This document shows positions 52,115 to 60,196 of a stretch of DNA of 64,000 nt, one piece after another (the first letter of the stretch is position 1; each line of letters opens with the position of its first letter). The stretch covers positions 1 through 64,000 of the forward strand of contig NZ_DASUCC010000095.1 in NCBI RefSeq assembly GCF_035762905.1. Direction: 5' to 3'. Origin of the DNA: DASYTH01 sp035762905. Lineage in GTDB: Bacteria; Actinomycetota; Actinomycetes; Mycobacteriales; Pseudonocardiaceae. A program made the position numbers and the translations under genes. A model generated the notes under the pieces. That model saw only the letters and a program-made list of their open reading frames with translations. It made no database searches and was not told the DNA's origin.

Positions 52115-54205
52115 TCAGGTTTTGCGGATCGCACCGGTGAAGCCGGCGATGAAGAGGGTGGCGAAGGCCCAGGCCAGCAGTCGCAGCACCCAGCCGGCGA
52201 TGGTGAGGACCTGGCCTGTGCCGGTGGTGGTGGGCTCGCAGCGGGACCGGGCGCCGGTGGTGACCAGGGGGGTGCCCAGGTCCAAGCCGACGCCGATGCG
52301 GTCGACCACGGGGCACTCCGAGGATACGGCTGGGGTTGGGGTGCGGACCTGGGCCAGACCGCCGTGGCCGCCGAGGAGTATGGCGAGCACTATGGCACCG
52401 GTGATCACGATGAGGAGGCCGATGAGTGCGCGCCAGGGTTGATAGCCATAGCCCAGCGCGAGCCCGGTGAAACGGGCCCAGGCACGTTCAGCGGGCCCGG
52501 TGATGGCGTGGCGGTGGATTTGATCGCGGCGTTGGGACATGAGGATGTGGCGGGCTTGGCTGTCGTGCCCGGCGGACCGGTGCGCGGCAGCGAGTTGTTG
52601 GTAGGGCTGGGCGGCATATTCCGGGGTACCTTCGCGCAGCAGGCGCAACCAGTCTGGGGTGGACTTTCCTTCTGGCAGGCCGGCATAGAGCAGTCCGTTT
52701 ATGCGCAGCCGTCGCTGCGGATCGGTGGTGTGTGCAAGACGTTTCGGAGCGAACACCAGCACACCGCCCACCCGCGCATCGGACAGGTCAACCGCAACGT
52801 CGCCACCGCCGCCGACGACGTCGAACCCGTCACGGAGGAACATGTTCCGGTCGACCCGCAGGCTGTCGCCTTTCAGGGCGGGGCCGGTGTAGTTGCGTAG
52901 CCTCGCGCCCGCGCAATCCAAGCCGCCGAGATGCGCGCCGAGCAGCCGGATCGCGCCATTATCGCGCCCGCCGATCGCCGTGAACCGATTGGTGAGGACG
53001 ACGCTTTGATCGACTCGCAGATTGTCGGCATGCAGCGCGGGCCCGGCGTAGTTGCGCAGGCTCGCACCTGAGCAGTCCAGTTGGCCGCCTATGTACGCGC
53101 CCTGCAGGCGGACCGCGCCATCCGCGCTCATCCCGATCGCTTTGAACCCATCCCGGAGAAACACGGACTGATCGACGCAGAGGTTGTCGGCGTGCAGTGC
53201 GGAGCCGGCGTAGTTGCGTAGCCTCGCGCCGTCACACTCCAACCTGCCGACGTGCGCGCCGAGCAGCCGAACCGCGCCATTATCCTTGTCCCCGCCGACC
53301 GCCGTCAACCCTCGAAGAAGCACGCTCTGATCCACTCGCAGTTTGTCCGCGTGCAGTGCGGGCCCTGCCTTGTTGCGCAGGCGCGCGCCGTTGCCTTCCA
53401 AGGCCCTGAGGTGGGCGCCGAGCAGCCGAACCGCACCCGCCTCGGTCGCGCCGACCGCCCTGAACCCATCGCTGAGGAACACGCTCTGGTCTACTCGCAG
53501 GTTCTCGGCATGTAGCGCAGGCCCGGTATCGTTGCGCAGACTTGCACCAGCGCAAATCAACCAGCCGACATGGGCGCCGTGCAGCCGGACCGCACCCATC
53601 TCGCCCCTGCCGACCGCCCTGAACCCATCGCTGAGGAACACGCTCTGGTCTACTCGCAGGTTCTCGGCATCCAGCGCGGACCCGGTGTCGTTGTGGAGGT
53701 GCGCACCCCTACACCTCAGCTCGCCGAGGTGGGCGCCGACCAGCCGGACCGTACCCCGGATCGTGGCGTGCTCGAGGTTGAGCGTTGGAGCGGTAAGCCG
53801 CGCCGCGTTCAGCGCAGGTTCGCTGGGATGTTCAATCACGCATCCGGCCAGCTCGAGGCATGCGAGGGTCGCGTCGCAAGCTATCAAGCCGTGCTCGAAC
53901 AGACAGTGGTCGAACTTCAGAGCCACCCCGCTGGTGATGTTCTCCAAGTCGAGCCGGCCGGAAACCCGTGCTCCGCGTAGACGGAGTCCGTGAGGGTCGG
54001 GATCGGTTGCAAGACGGCCACGCGCGATGTCGCGGATTACCCAGGCATGAACCGTTTGGGATGCATCCCACGAGCGCATCGCGGCCTCGTCCACCGGCAG
54101 GCCACGGGCCAGATCTAGGAGTTCACCATGCTCGACGTGATCAACGAGATCGCGTTCCACCGGTTCCAACGAGCCAGTTTCGTCCACCGCGGTAGCCACG
54201 CCCAT
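52115..54205 (-). CDS. Beta-helix-repeat membrane protein, paralogue 4 (6 repeats)
   Basis: ATG 54205, 696 residues; the frame further upstream covers the decayed recombinase and is excluded. N-terminal domain PVERDLVDHVEHGELLDLAR and SGRLDLENITSGVALKFDH. Six repeats follow (HLHNDTGSALDAENLRVDQ, SLRNDTGPALHAENLRVDQ, RLRNKAGPALHADKLRVDQ, RLRNYAGSALHADNLCVDQ, SLRNYAGPALHADNLRVDQ, RLRNYTGPALKGDSLRVDR). The usual helical region, membrane helices RALIGLLIVITGAIVLAILL and LRLLAWAFATLFIAGFTGAI, and the AIRKT end close it. It is two repeats (102 residues) longer than paralogue 3. The first two repeats share almost identical SVFLSDGFRAVG segments, suggesting recent duplication. Confidence 0.8.
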   Translation of the reverse strand: MGVATAVDETGSLEPVERDLVDHVEHGELLDLARGLPVDEAAMRSWDASQTVHAWVIRDIARGRLATDPDPHGLRLRGARVSGRLDLENITSGVALKFDHCLFEHGLIACDATLACLELAGCVIEHPSEPALNAARLTAPTLNLEHATIRGTVRLVGAHLGELRCRGAHLHNDTGSALDAENLRVDQSVFLSDGFRAVGRGEMGAVRLHGAHVGWLICAGASLRNDTGPALHAENLRVDQSVFLSDGFRAVGATEAGAVRLLGAHLRALEGNGARLRNKAGPALHADKLRVDQSVLLRGLTAVGGDKDNGAVRLLGAHVGRLECDGARLRNYAGSALHADNLCVDQSVFLRDGFKAIGMSADGAVRLQGAYIGGQLDCSGASLRNYAGPALHADNLRVDQSVVLTNRFTAIGGRDNGAIRLLGAHLGGLDCAGARLRNYTGPALKGDSLRVDRNMFLRDGFDVVGGGGDVAVDLSDARVGGVLVFAPKRLAHTTDPQRRLRINGLLYAGLPEGKSTPDWLRLLREGTPEYAAQPYQQLAAAHRSAGHDSQARHILMSQRRDQIHRHAITGPAERAWARFTGLALGYGYQPWRALIGLLIVITGAIVLAILLGGHGGLAQVRTPTPAVSSECPVVDRIGVGLDLGTPLVTTGARSRCEPTTTGTGQVLTIAGWVLRLLAWAFATLFIAGFTGAIRKT

Positions 54206-54289
54206 CGCATCGCGGCCCAGGACGCGGATGTTAGAGCCCACCCGTTCATGCCTGAACGTTACGTTGCTCAGGATCTTGTTGTGACGTAG

Positions 54290-54745
54290 CGGTTCCAAGT
54301 ACCGCCTGCGTGGTGGTTTGCCGTGGGGTGGTGGTGTGGTGGAAGCCGAGGGCGTGCGCGGCGACGGGCGCCGGAACCTCCAAGACGAGTTGGCGGAGGG
54401 CGGCGACTCGCGCGAGGCGGAGTGGGATGCCGAGGTCGCGGAGGCGTCGGGCGAGGCCGCGGTCGGACATGGGTTGGCCGATCGAGCGGCCGGAGAATAG
54501 CCACCGATCTCCGCCAGCGCGGGTGCGCTGGTCGACGAGTTGGAGTAGCAGGCCGGCGAACGGCTCGGGGACGGGCGATGGTGGGTCGCCGAGCCGCAGG
54601 ACGACGTCGGTGTCGGTGTGGGTGATGTCGTCGAAGGTGATGGCCAGGATGCGGGTGATGGGCTGGCGTAGAGCAGCACGATGCACCCGGCGACGCGCGG
54701 CGCGAGGTGCTTTTCGTCGCCATCGATCAGTTGGCGCAGCAGGTT
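54290..54745 (-). pseudogene. 3' fragment of a second copy of the array recombinase
   Basis: The minus strand encodes LAPRVAGCIVLLYASP, LGDPPSPVPEPFAGLLLQLV, RWLFSGRSIGQPMSDRGLAR, and LRLARVAALRQLVLEVPAPV, near-identical to the end of the recombinase at 56445-57918, and then GGTWNRYVTTR in another frame. At about 54745 the match stops and gives way to sequence like that upstream of the recombinase operon. An internal deletion of a whole second recombinase module would leave exactly this. Confidence 0.75.
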
Positions 54746-54766
54746 ACGCTGCCGCGACGGCTACAC

Positions 54767-54862
54767 TGCCGTCCTTGAAGCCGCATGCCGTCGTGTATTC
54801 GCATCAGATGTCTTCGTGTGCCGATACTGGCAGGCTCGCGTATCCGACCGACGCGTATTCGC
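54767..54862. repeat. Array repeat I
   Basis: The left flank TGCCGTCCTTGAAGCCGCAT then GCCGTCGTG matches site J (TGCCGTCTTTGCAGCCGCAC) and repeat G. Then come TATTCGCATCAGATG, the core GATACTGGCAGGCTCGCG and TATCCGACCGACGCGTATTC. It lies 45 bases beyond the stop of the PrsW-like gene. Confidence 0.82.
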
Positions 54863-54906
54863 GGAGCAGCAAACTCAGCCGTGATCCGTGCCGTCCAAGA
54901 CTCCGG

Positions 54907-56025
54907 TCAGGTGCTGGCAGTGCGCTCACGCTTGCGGTGCCGGGCGACGAGCCAAACGCCTGCGATGAAGATCGGGACCATCACCATGAAGTACACGTTG
55001 AGGAAGAACTCGCCGTTGCCGAGCGTTGCCGCTCCGTTCCATATGGCGTGAAGTATCACGGCGCCGAGGTAGCCATATATTGGACCGAAGACCGTCGCCC
55101 GACGCTTGGTTGTCATGGCCGCCAGCCCGATTCCAACGCCGACTATGCAGGTGAACAGGGGGTGGGTGAAGGGTGAAAGCATGCCGCGCAGGATGAAGGA
55201 AGTGACCAGTCCCGCCGTGTTGGTGTCGCCCAACCCGTGCTCAGCGAAGGCCCGGCCGAAGTAGTAGATGTTCTCCGTGAAGGCGAACCCTGCACCAACG
55301 AATCCAGCGTAGATGACGCCGTCAATCACGCCGTTGATCTTGGACTTGACGAACAGCAAGATTCCGAGCACGAACACGCCCTTGGCGGCCTCCTCGAAGA
55401 GTGGAGCGGACACGATCGAACTCACCTTGTCGCCGTTTCCCTTACCCAACAGCAGATCCCCGACCGCCTCGGCGGTGTTGTTGATCACGAGTGCGGTGGT
55501 GGTCGCGATGCATGCTCCCCAGCCGAAGCCCAGCCAACGCAACCCGACCTGTCCCCGCTTCCAGCGGCCGACGCGGTGGAACACGACGACGACCGATACG
55601 ACCGCGAGCAGTGCGCCGCCCAGCCCTACCAACTCGGCCACCACGCCGACCCGGGCTGTACTGATTGCCAGCAAGGTGACACCGCTGCTGGCGAGCACCA
55701 CCAACCCGGCCCTCCTCCGAAACTTCTGTCGGCGGGCGTCGCGGCCGAGCCTAGAGACGAGGCCGGCAACCGAGCGGTGTGCGCGATGCGCCACTGCAGA
55801 GGCGGCGAATCCAGCTGCGCACAAGAGTTTCAGCAACTTGCCCGGTGCGTTTCCTACGACGTCCTCGAGTTCTTCGGCCCTGATGGCCAATCGCTCAGGG
55901 TCGTGTCGGTAACGCAGCCGAGCGGACCACCTGACCAGTCGCCGAGCCAGCCACGGCGAGACTTCGCCTAACTCGTTCGTGACGAGTCCGAGCGCAATAC
56001 TCAGAAGGACGATCTGCCCGGTCAA
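54907..56025 (-). CDS. PrsW-family intramembrane metalloprotease
   Basis: TTG 56025 overlaps the stop of the PadR-like gene (TTGA); 372 residues with about nine hydrophobic segments. The glutamic-type/CAAX-like PrsW core has its motifs: APLFEEAAKGVFVL, FAFTENIYYFGRAF, SPFTHPLFTCIVG and ILHAIWNGAA, with conserved Glu and His residues. An N-terminal extension of about 120 residues with a first membrane helix is longer than in typical PrsW. PrsW proteases cut membrane proteins such as anti-sigma factors; here the substrate is unknown, though membrane proteins of the array are nearby. Together with its regulator it forms the array gene pair closest to the recombinases. Confidence 0.85.
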   Translation of the reverse strand: MTGQIVLLSIALGLVTNELGEVSPWLARRLVRWSARLRYRHDPERLAIRAEELEDVVGNAPGKLLKLLCAAGFAASAVAHRAHRSVAGLVSRLGRDARRQKFRRRAGLVVLASSGVTLLAISTARVGVVAELVGLGGALLAVVSVVVVFHRVGRWKRGQVGLRWLGFGWGACIATTTALVINNTAEAVGDLLLGKGNGDKVSSIVSAPLFEEAAKGVFVLGILLFVKSKINGVIDGVIYAGFVGAGFAFTENIYYFGRAFAEHGLGDTNTAGLVTSFILRGMLSPFTHPLFTCIVGVGIGLAAMTTKRRATVFGPIYGYLGAVILHAIWNGAATLGNGEFFLNVYFMVMVPIFIAGVWLVARHRKRERTAST

Positions 56026-56384
56026 GGCTCACCACCTGCAACCCGGGGACGTGGCTCGGTAGCGATGTGCCGTGTAGTCAGCTTCCGCAGACGGTCCGGC
56101 CTTCGCTCGTTGAGAAGCTTCCGCGCTAGCACCAGTCCTTCGGGATTGAGCTGATAGAACCGGCGACGAGGCTTGTTTGGTTGAGGGTTCTGAGCTTCCC
56201 AGCGACCCGCGATCAAACCTGCATCCTCAAGCCGGTCGATGACGCCATAGACCGTTGGCCCTGACCGGTCGACCTGTTTCATGATGGCCCAGCCGTGAAG
56301 TTCTTCGCCTTGCATGAACGCATCCACCAACACCTCCAGGACGTCCAGGAGAGGTTGGGTAATCCGACGAGGCTCACCGACCAC
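56022..56384 (-). CDS. PadR-like winged-helix regulator
   Basis: GTG 56384, 120 residues. The winged helix is clear: ITQPLLDVLEVLVDAFMQGE, LHGWAIMKQVDRSGPTVYGV, IDRLEDAGLIAGRWE and a wing PRRRFYQLNPEG. The C-terminal PadR dimer helix is short. It is coupled to the PrsW gene and probably controls it. The AT-rich stretch ATATTATC just upstream could hold the promoter. Confidence 0.82.
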   Translation of the reverse strand: MVGEPRRITQPLLDVLEVLVDAFMQGEELHGWAIMKQVDRSGPTVYGVIDRLEDAGLIAGRWEAQNPQPNKPRRRFYQLNPEGLVLARKLLNERRPDRLRKLTTRHIATEPRPRVAGGEP

Positions 56385-56444
56385 CCGCTAATATTATCTA
56401 GGTCGAGCAACACGCACCATCGTCCAACCTGGTGATCTGATTGG

Positions 56445-57918
56445 TCAGGTCCTGGTGGTGATGTAGCGGTTCCAGGTGCCGCCGGCGTGGTGGTTTTGGC
56501 GGTGGGTGGTCGTGTGGTGGAAGCCGAGTGCGTGCGAAGCGACGGGCGCAGGAACCTCGAGGACGAGTTGGCGGAGAGCGGCGATTCGCGCGAGACGCAG
56601 GGGGGATGCCGAGGTCGCGGAGGCGTCGGGCGAGGCCGCGGTCGGACATGGGTTGGCCGATCGAGCGTCCGGAGAACAGCCACCGGTCTCCGCCGGCTTG
56701 GGCGCGCTGGTCGGCGAGTCGGAGTAGGAGGTCGGCGAAGGGTTCGGGGACCGGTGATGGTGGGTCACCGAGCCGCAGGACAACGCCGGTGTCGGTGCGG
56801 ACGATGTCGTCAAGGGTGATGGCGAGGATGCGGGGGATGGGCTGGGCATAGAGCAGCAGGATGCACCCGGCGACGCGCGGCGCGAGGCGCTGGTCGTCGC
56901 CGTCGAGCAGGTGGCCGAGCAGGTCGAGCCGGCGTTGCTGGTCGAGGGCTTCGCCAGTGCGGAACCGCGGCCTGGCGAACTGCAGCCGGGGCATGCGCTT
57001 GGTGGTGATCGCCCAGTTCAAGAACCCGCGCAGGGACTGCCGGTAGGCCGTGCTGAGACCGCCGTAGTAGCGGTCAAACGTGGGCTGGCTGAGCTGGTCG
57101 AGCCGGTGGTCGTGCTCGGCAAGCCAGGTGCAGAACTCGACTGCGCGGTTGAACTCGAAGACGGCGTAGGTGCGTGCGTTGGGGCTCAGTGCCTGCTGCT
57201 GGGCTTTGGCGCGCATCTTCGACAGTTGGTGCCACACCCCGAACTGCCGCAAGACTCGTTCGTGCGGGTGGCCGGCGAGCTTGGAGAGGCGGTTGCGCAG
57301 CCAGGTCTCGAAGTTGTGCATGGCGCGATCAAGGTCGGGCAGACAGCCGGCAGCGACGAGCAGCGCACGGAGGTAGGGAATGCTGCGCTGGTCGGGATAG
57401 ACGTCCAGGGCAGCATGGTCGACGGCGACGCGACCGGTGGCCAGCGCGGCCAGAAGCTGTTTGGTGCGGCCAAGGTTGAGCCAGGCAAGGCGGCTTCCGG
57501 GTGGGGTCTTGTAGCAGCTGGCGAGCACGGCGACGAGCGGTTGCAGGTCGGGCCGGACGGTGCCGGTGCCGTCGTCGAGGCGCTCAGCGGCGAGGTCGTG
57601 CAGCCTGCAGCGGATGCAGACCTTGCGGTAGTAGAGCCGGCCCTCCGCGCCGCAACGGACGCAGTCGAACGAGCGAGGAACAGCCGCGCAGTCCCGGCAG
57701 ATGGCCGATCCGCCGGTGTCGCGGCCGGGCAGCAGCCGCTGGCGGCCGCACCCGGCGCAGGTGCCGTGGATGCGGGTGGCGTGGATGTAGCAGGGCCTGC
57801 AGATGTAGCCATCGGGCCAGCGGTCGAAGAACCGGCGCAGACGGCCGCACCGCCCACACTCGTACTCCGCGAGCCGTTCGACGCTGCTCACCGGCGGGGT
57901 TGTCCGGCGGTTCGCCAT
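56445..57918 (-). pseudogene. Zinc-ribbon tyrosine recombinase with +1 frameshift
   Basis: ATG 57918 overlaps the stop of the HTH gene (ATGA). The N-terminus has several CxxC zinc ribbons (ECGRCG, YICRPC, TCAGCGRQ, DCVRCG, VCIRCR). A core-binding region and catalytic domain follow (LAPRVAGCILLLYAQPIPRI, then SDRGLARRLRDLGIP). A run of six Gs (plus strand, about 56601-56606) carries one base more than the copy at 54.3 kb and shifts the frame; the old frame then gives LRLARIAALRQLVLE, the His-containing ALGFHHTTTHRQ and GTWNRYITTRT with the likely nucleophile Tyr. As read, the product lacks that Tyr. It may be a true mutation, slippage-controlled expression or a sequencing error. Confidence 0.72.
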
Positions 57919-58250
57919 CACGATTCCGGACGCAGCCGAGCCCGCTTGGGCCGCAGGCCCGCATCGGCCAGCACGGGTGCCAACTCGGCGCTGGCGGTCT
58001 TGCGAAGTTGGGCGTTCTGCGCGGTAACCGGGACCAGCTCGTCCGGGGTGACCTCGAGGATGTCGCACAACGCGGCCAGCACGTACAGCGAGAGCCGTTC
58101 CGGAGTGCCGGTGACCAACCGGTGCACCTGCGATGCGGACAACTCGATGCCCCGCTCGGCCAGCAGCGGGGTGAGCTGGGTCGTGGTGAACAGGCCCCGG
58201 CTGGCCATGATTTCGCGCAGCCGCCACCGGTAGCCGACCTGCCGTCTCAC
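57918..58250 (-). CDS. XRE-type HTH protein between the two recombinases
   Basis: 110 residues, ATG 58250, overlapping both neighbours by four bases or less. A Cro/C1-type HTH covers ELSASQVHRLVTGTPERLSL, followed by YVLAALCDILEVTPDELVPV. The last 40 residues (KTASAELAPVLADAGLRPKR) are basic. As the middle gene of a coupled three-gene unit it may regulate the unit or act as a DNA-bending accessory factor. The palindrome at 59389 is a possible binding site. Confidence 0.75.
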   Translation of the reverse strand: MRRQVGYRWRLREIMASRGLFTTTQLTPLLAERGIELSASQVHRLVTGTPERLSLYVLAALCDILEVTPDELVPVTAQNAQLRKTASAELAPVLADAGLRPKRARLRPES

Positions 58251-59350
58251 CGGCTGCTCCCGTCGGCTGCCAGCGCCCCGGCGATCGCCTTGTCCAAGGC
58301 GTGACGCAACGTCTTGGTGCGGTAATCGGACGAAACACAGGTGTAGATCGACGTCGTCGAGGCATGCTCATGTCCAGCCTGCTGCTGCACAAACAACGGA
58401 TCCCACCCTGCCTCAATGAGGTGCGTAACGTAGGAGCGGCGCAGCGAATGGAAGTCCAACACCGAGTCCAGGCCGAGCTCGTCGCGGATCGCGGCGAACC
58501 GCGCGTCAATCAGTTGCAGGCCGACCCGGCCGCCGCGTTCGGACGGCCACAGCGCCGGGTTGCCGTCCCGGGCCAGCCGGGGCCGAATGTCCACGATCCA
58601 CTCCTCGAGGATCTCGGCCGTCCACTCCCAGACGGTCAGCACGCTGCGCCGCTTCGGCGGCGAGCCCTTCATCGCCTTGCCGTACCGGACGTGACAGACG
58701 CCGCGACTACCGAATTCCGGAGCGTGCGGGTTGCGTCCGAAGTCGTGCAGGTCCAACATCTGCACCTCGCGGCGCCGCAGCCCGAAGCCGTAGGCAACCT
58801 TGAACAGCGTGGCGTCCCGAAACGCCGGCAGCCACCCCTTGCGGCCTAGCGTCCGGATCCGGGCGACCCGCTCGTCCGCGCGGTCGAACAACGCCTGCAA
58901 CTCCTCTACTGTCAAGGCCCGTTTGCGCGGATCACCCTCGTTGGCTTGGACGTGGACCGCGGTGTTCCACTCGTGCACGACCTGCACCGGGTGCGTGCCG
59001 AACCGCGCCTCGCACTCATCAGCCCAGCTGTAGTTCGGATCGGTCAGGTAGTCGCAGAAAGCCTGCACATAGGACTGATAGCCACGCAGCGTCGAGTACC
59101 GCAGCCTGCGCACCGAGCGCAGATCACCGAGCCACTCGTCGACCAACTGCGGGCTCCACAGCCACGGAAACGTGTTCGTGTAGGCGGTGAACGCGCGGAC
59201 CGCGTTGACCCGCTTCTCCACCGTGGACGTGGCCAGGTTGCGGGCCAGCTGCTGGTTCTCCCAGCCCTGCAGCATCGCGTCGAACACCTGCTCATCCGGC
59301 CGCAACAGCGCAACACTGTCGGCCAGCTGCAGCCGGGCCGACCCCGGCAT
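58247..59350 (-). CDS. Tyrosine recombinase, first gene of the array module
   Basis: I prefer ATG 59350 (MPGSARLQLADS); GTG 59368 and ATG 59449 are in frame, but the latter would place a palindrome inside the gene. About 367 residues. The core-binding domain has SVRRLRYSTLRGYQSYVQAF. Catalytic residues: Arg in YGFGLRRREVQML, Lys region CHVRYGKAMKGSPPKR, HSLRRSYVTH, His in QAGHEHASTTS and Tyr in SIYTCV. All five are present, so it should be active. It is transcribed in the same direction as the array genes and upstream of them. It is the prime candidate for acting on the array repeats. Confidence 0.85.
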   Translation of the reverse strand: MPGSARLQLADSVALLRPDEQVFDAMLQGWENQQLARNLATSTVEKRVNAVRAFTAYTNTFPWLWSPQLVDEWLGDLRSVRRLRYSTLRGYQSYVQAFCDYLTDPNYSWADECEARFGTHPVQVVHEWNTAVHVQANEGDPRKRALTVEELQALFDRADERVARIRTLGRKGWLPAFRDATLFKVAYGFGLRRREVQMLDLHDFGRNPHAPEFGSRGVCHVRYGKAMKGSPPKRRSVLTVWEWTAEILEEWIVDIRPRLARDGNPALWPSERGGRVGLQLIDARFAAIRDELGLDSVLDFHSLRRSYVTHLIEAGWDPLFVQQQAGHEHASTTSIYTCVSSDYRTKTLRHALDKAIAGALAADGSSR

Positions 59351-59388
59351 CGGCGTCGTGCCTCCCACGGCGGATCTCACCTTCCATG

Positions 59389-59425
59389 CTCGCGTTGAGC
59401 GCGAGAATCTCGCATTCAACGCGAG
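59389..59425. promoter_or_regulatory. Imperfect palindrome upstream of the recombinase operon
   Basis: CTCGCGTTGAGCGCGAG and CTCGCATTCAACGCGAG face each other around AAT, pairing at 15 of 17 positions. It lies 39-75 bases upstream of the chosen recombinase start. A binding site for the HTH protein of the operon, or a recombinase accessory site, are both possible. Confidence 0.55.
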
Positions 59426-59556
59426 TCCGCAGGTAACGCCACTGGTCATTCACCCCAAGAGGTGACACGCGCCCTACGCCGTGTCGCCACACGCACACAA
59501 ACCCGCAGTGGTTTCCTGGGCGAGTCGCGGCAGGTCAGCCGCCGCGCCGGGCTACA

Positions 59557-59644
59557 GTGCCGTCTTTGCAGCCGCACACCGTCGTGAATTCACATCTTGC
59601 CCGGCGACGTGCCGGGCAAGATGTGCATCAGCTAGCGCTGATGC
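59557..59644 (+). other. Site J: array-type left flank joined to oriT-like hairpins
   Basis: The left half TGCCGTCTTTGCAGCCGCAC, CCGTCGTGAATTC and CCGGCGACGTG matches repeats G and I, but after GACGTG the core TACTGGCAGG is missing. Instead two perfect hairpins follow: CACATCTTGCCCGGC with loop GACGT (59591-59625), and GCATCAGC with spacer TAGC (59625-59644). It could be the recombinase primary site (attI-like), the transfer origin of the mob genes 90 bases downstream, or both. Confidence 0.6.
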
Positions 59645-59736
59645 AAACCGCTGGTCGGATAGCCGAGCGGGTACGCTCGCGAACAGGGCGGGCCGCGGGG
59701 GCGGCCCCCGTTGGGGGAAGTTCCGGGGGGAACATC

Positions 59737-60189
59737 ATGAACACCGACTGGCGCGCGTTGATCGGACCGCACGGCCGGCTGTCGCGCATCGACGGAGGCC
59801 GCAAGGCACAGCATCTCGTGCGGTTCGCCGAGGGCACCGAAGACGCGCAGATCCGCGCCCGCGCGGCCGGCTACGGCCTCACCGTGCCCGCGCTGCTACA
59901 CCTGGCCGGGCTGTACTTTCGGCCACCCGCCGGCGCGCCAGCCCGGTTCCGCGACGGCGGATTATCCTCGCGGATCGCCCGCACGGTCGCTGCGGATCTG
60001 GACCCGATCCGGCTGGTGCTGGCCGGGATGGGACGCAACCTCAACCAGCTCGCTCGACGCGCCAACGCCGGCGAACTCATCGCCGACGGGGAGCTACAGG
60101 CCACCCTCGCCTACGTGACCCGGACCATGGACCGGCTGACCCGAGTGGTGGATCTCCTGGACCCGGACCACCAGGTTCACCGTCGCTGA
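59737..60189 (+). CDS. MobC-like relaxosome accessory protein
   Basis: ATG 59737 after a G-rich Shine-Dalgarno (GGGGGG); 150 residues. It resembles bacterial MobC: an N-terminal basic strand and helix region (RKAQHLVRFAEGTEDAQIRA), and the conserved ARTVAADLDPIRLVLAGMGR, NLNQLARRANAGEL helix pair, ending in a coiled segment TMDRLTRVVDLLDPD. MobC assists the relaxase at oriT. The gene directly precedes the relaxase with a seven-base gap. Confidence 0.72.
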   Translation: MNTDWRALIGPHGRLSRIDGGRKAQHLVRFAEGTEDAQIRARAAGYGLTVPALLHLAGLYFRPPAGAPARFRDGGLSSRIARTVAADLDPIRLVLAGMGRNLNQLARRANAGELIADGELQATLAYVTRTMDRLTRVVDLLDPDHQVHRR

Positions 60190-60196
60190 CACCGCG

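Noticed and set aside
39300..54870. Possible CRISPR array from the regularly recurring repeat
   Set aside because: Copies are 0.5-2.7 kb apart with whole genes between them, and no cas genes occur.
39300..54870. Array repeats as plain transcription terminators
   Set aside because: They form hairpins after genes, but the loop and one arm are conserved in sequence, no T-run follows, and left flanks come in recurring types; termination alone would not need that. It remains a possible secondary role, as does a REP- or MITE-like origin.
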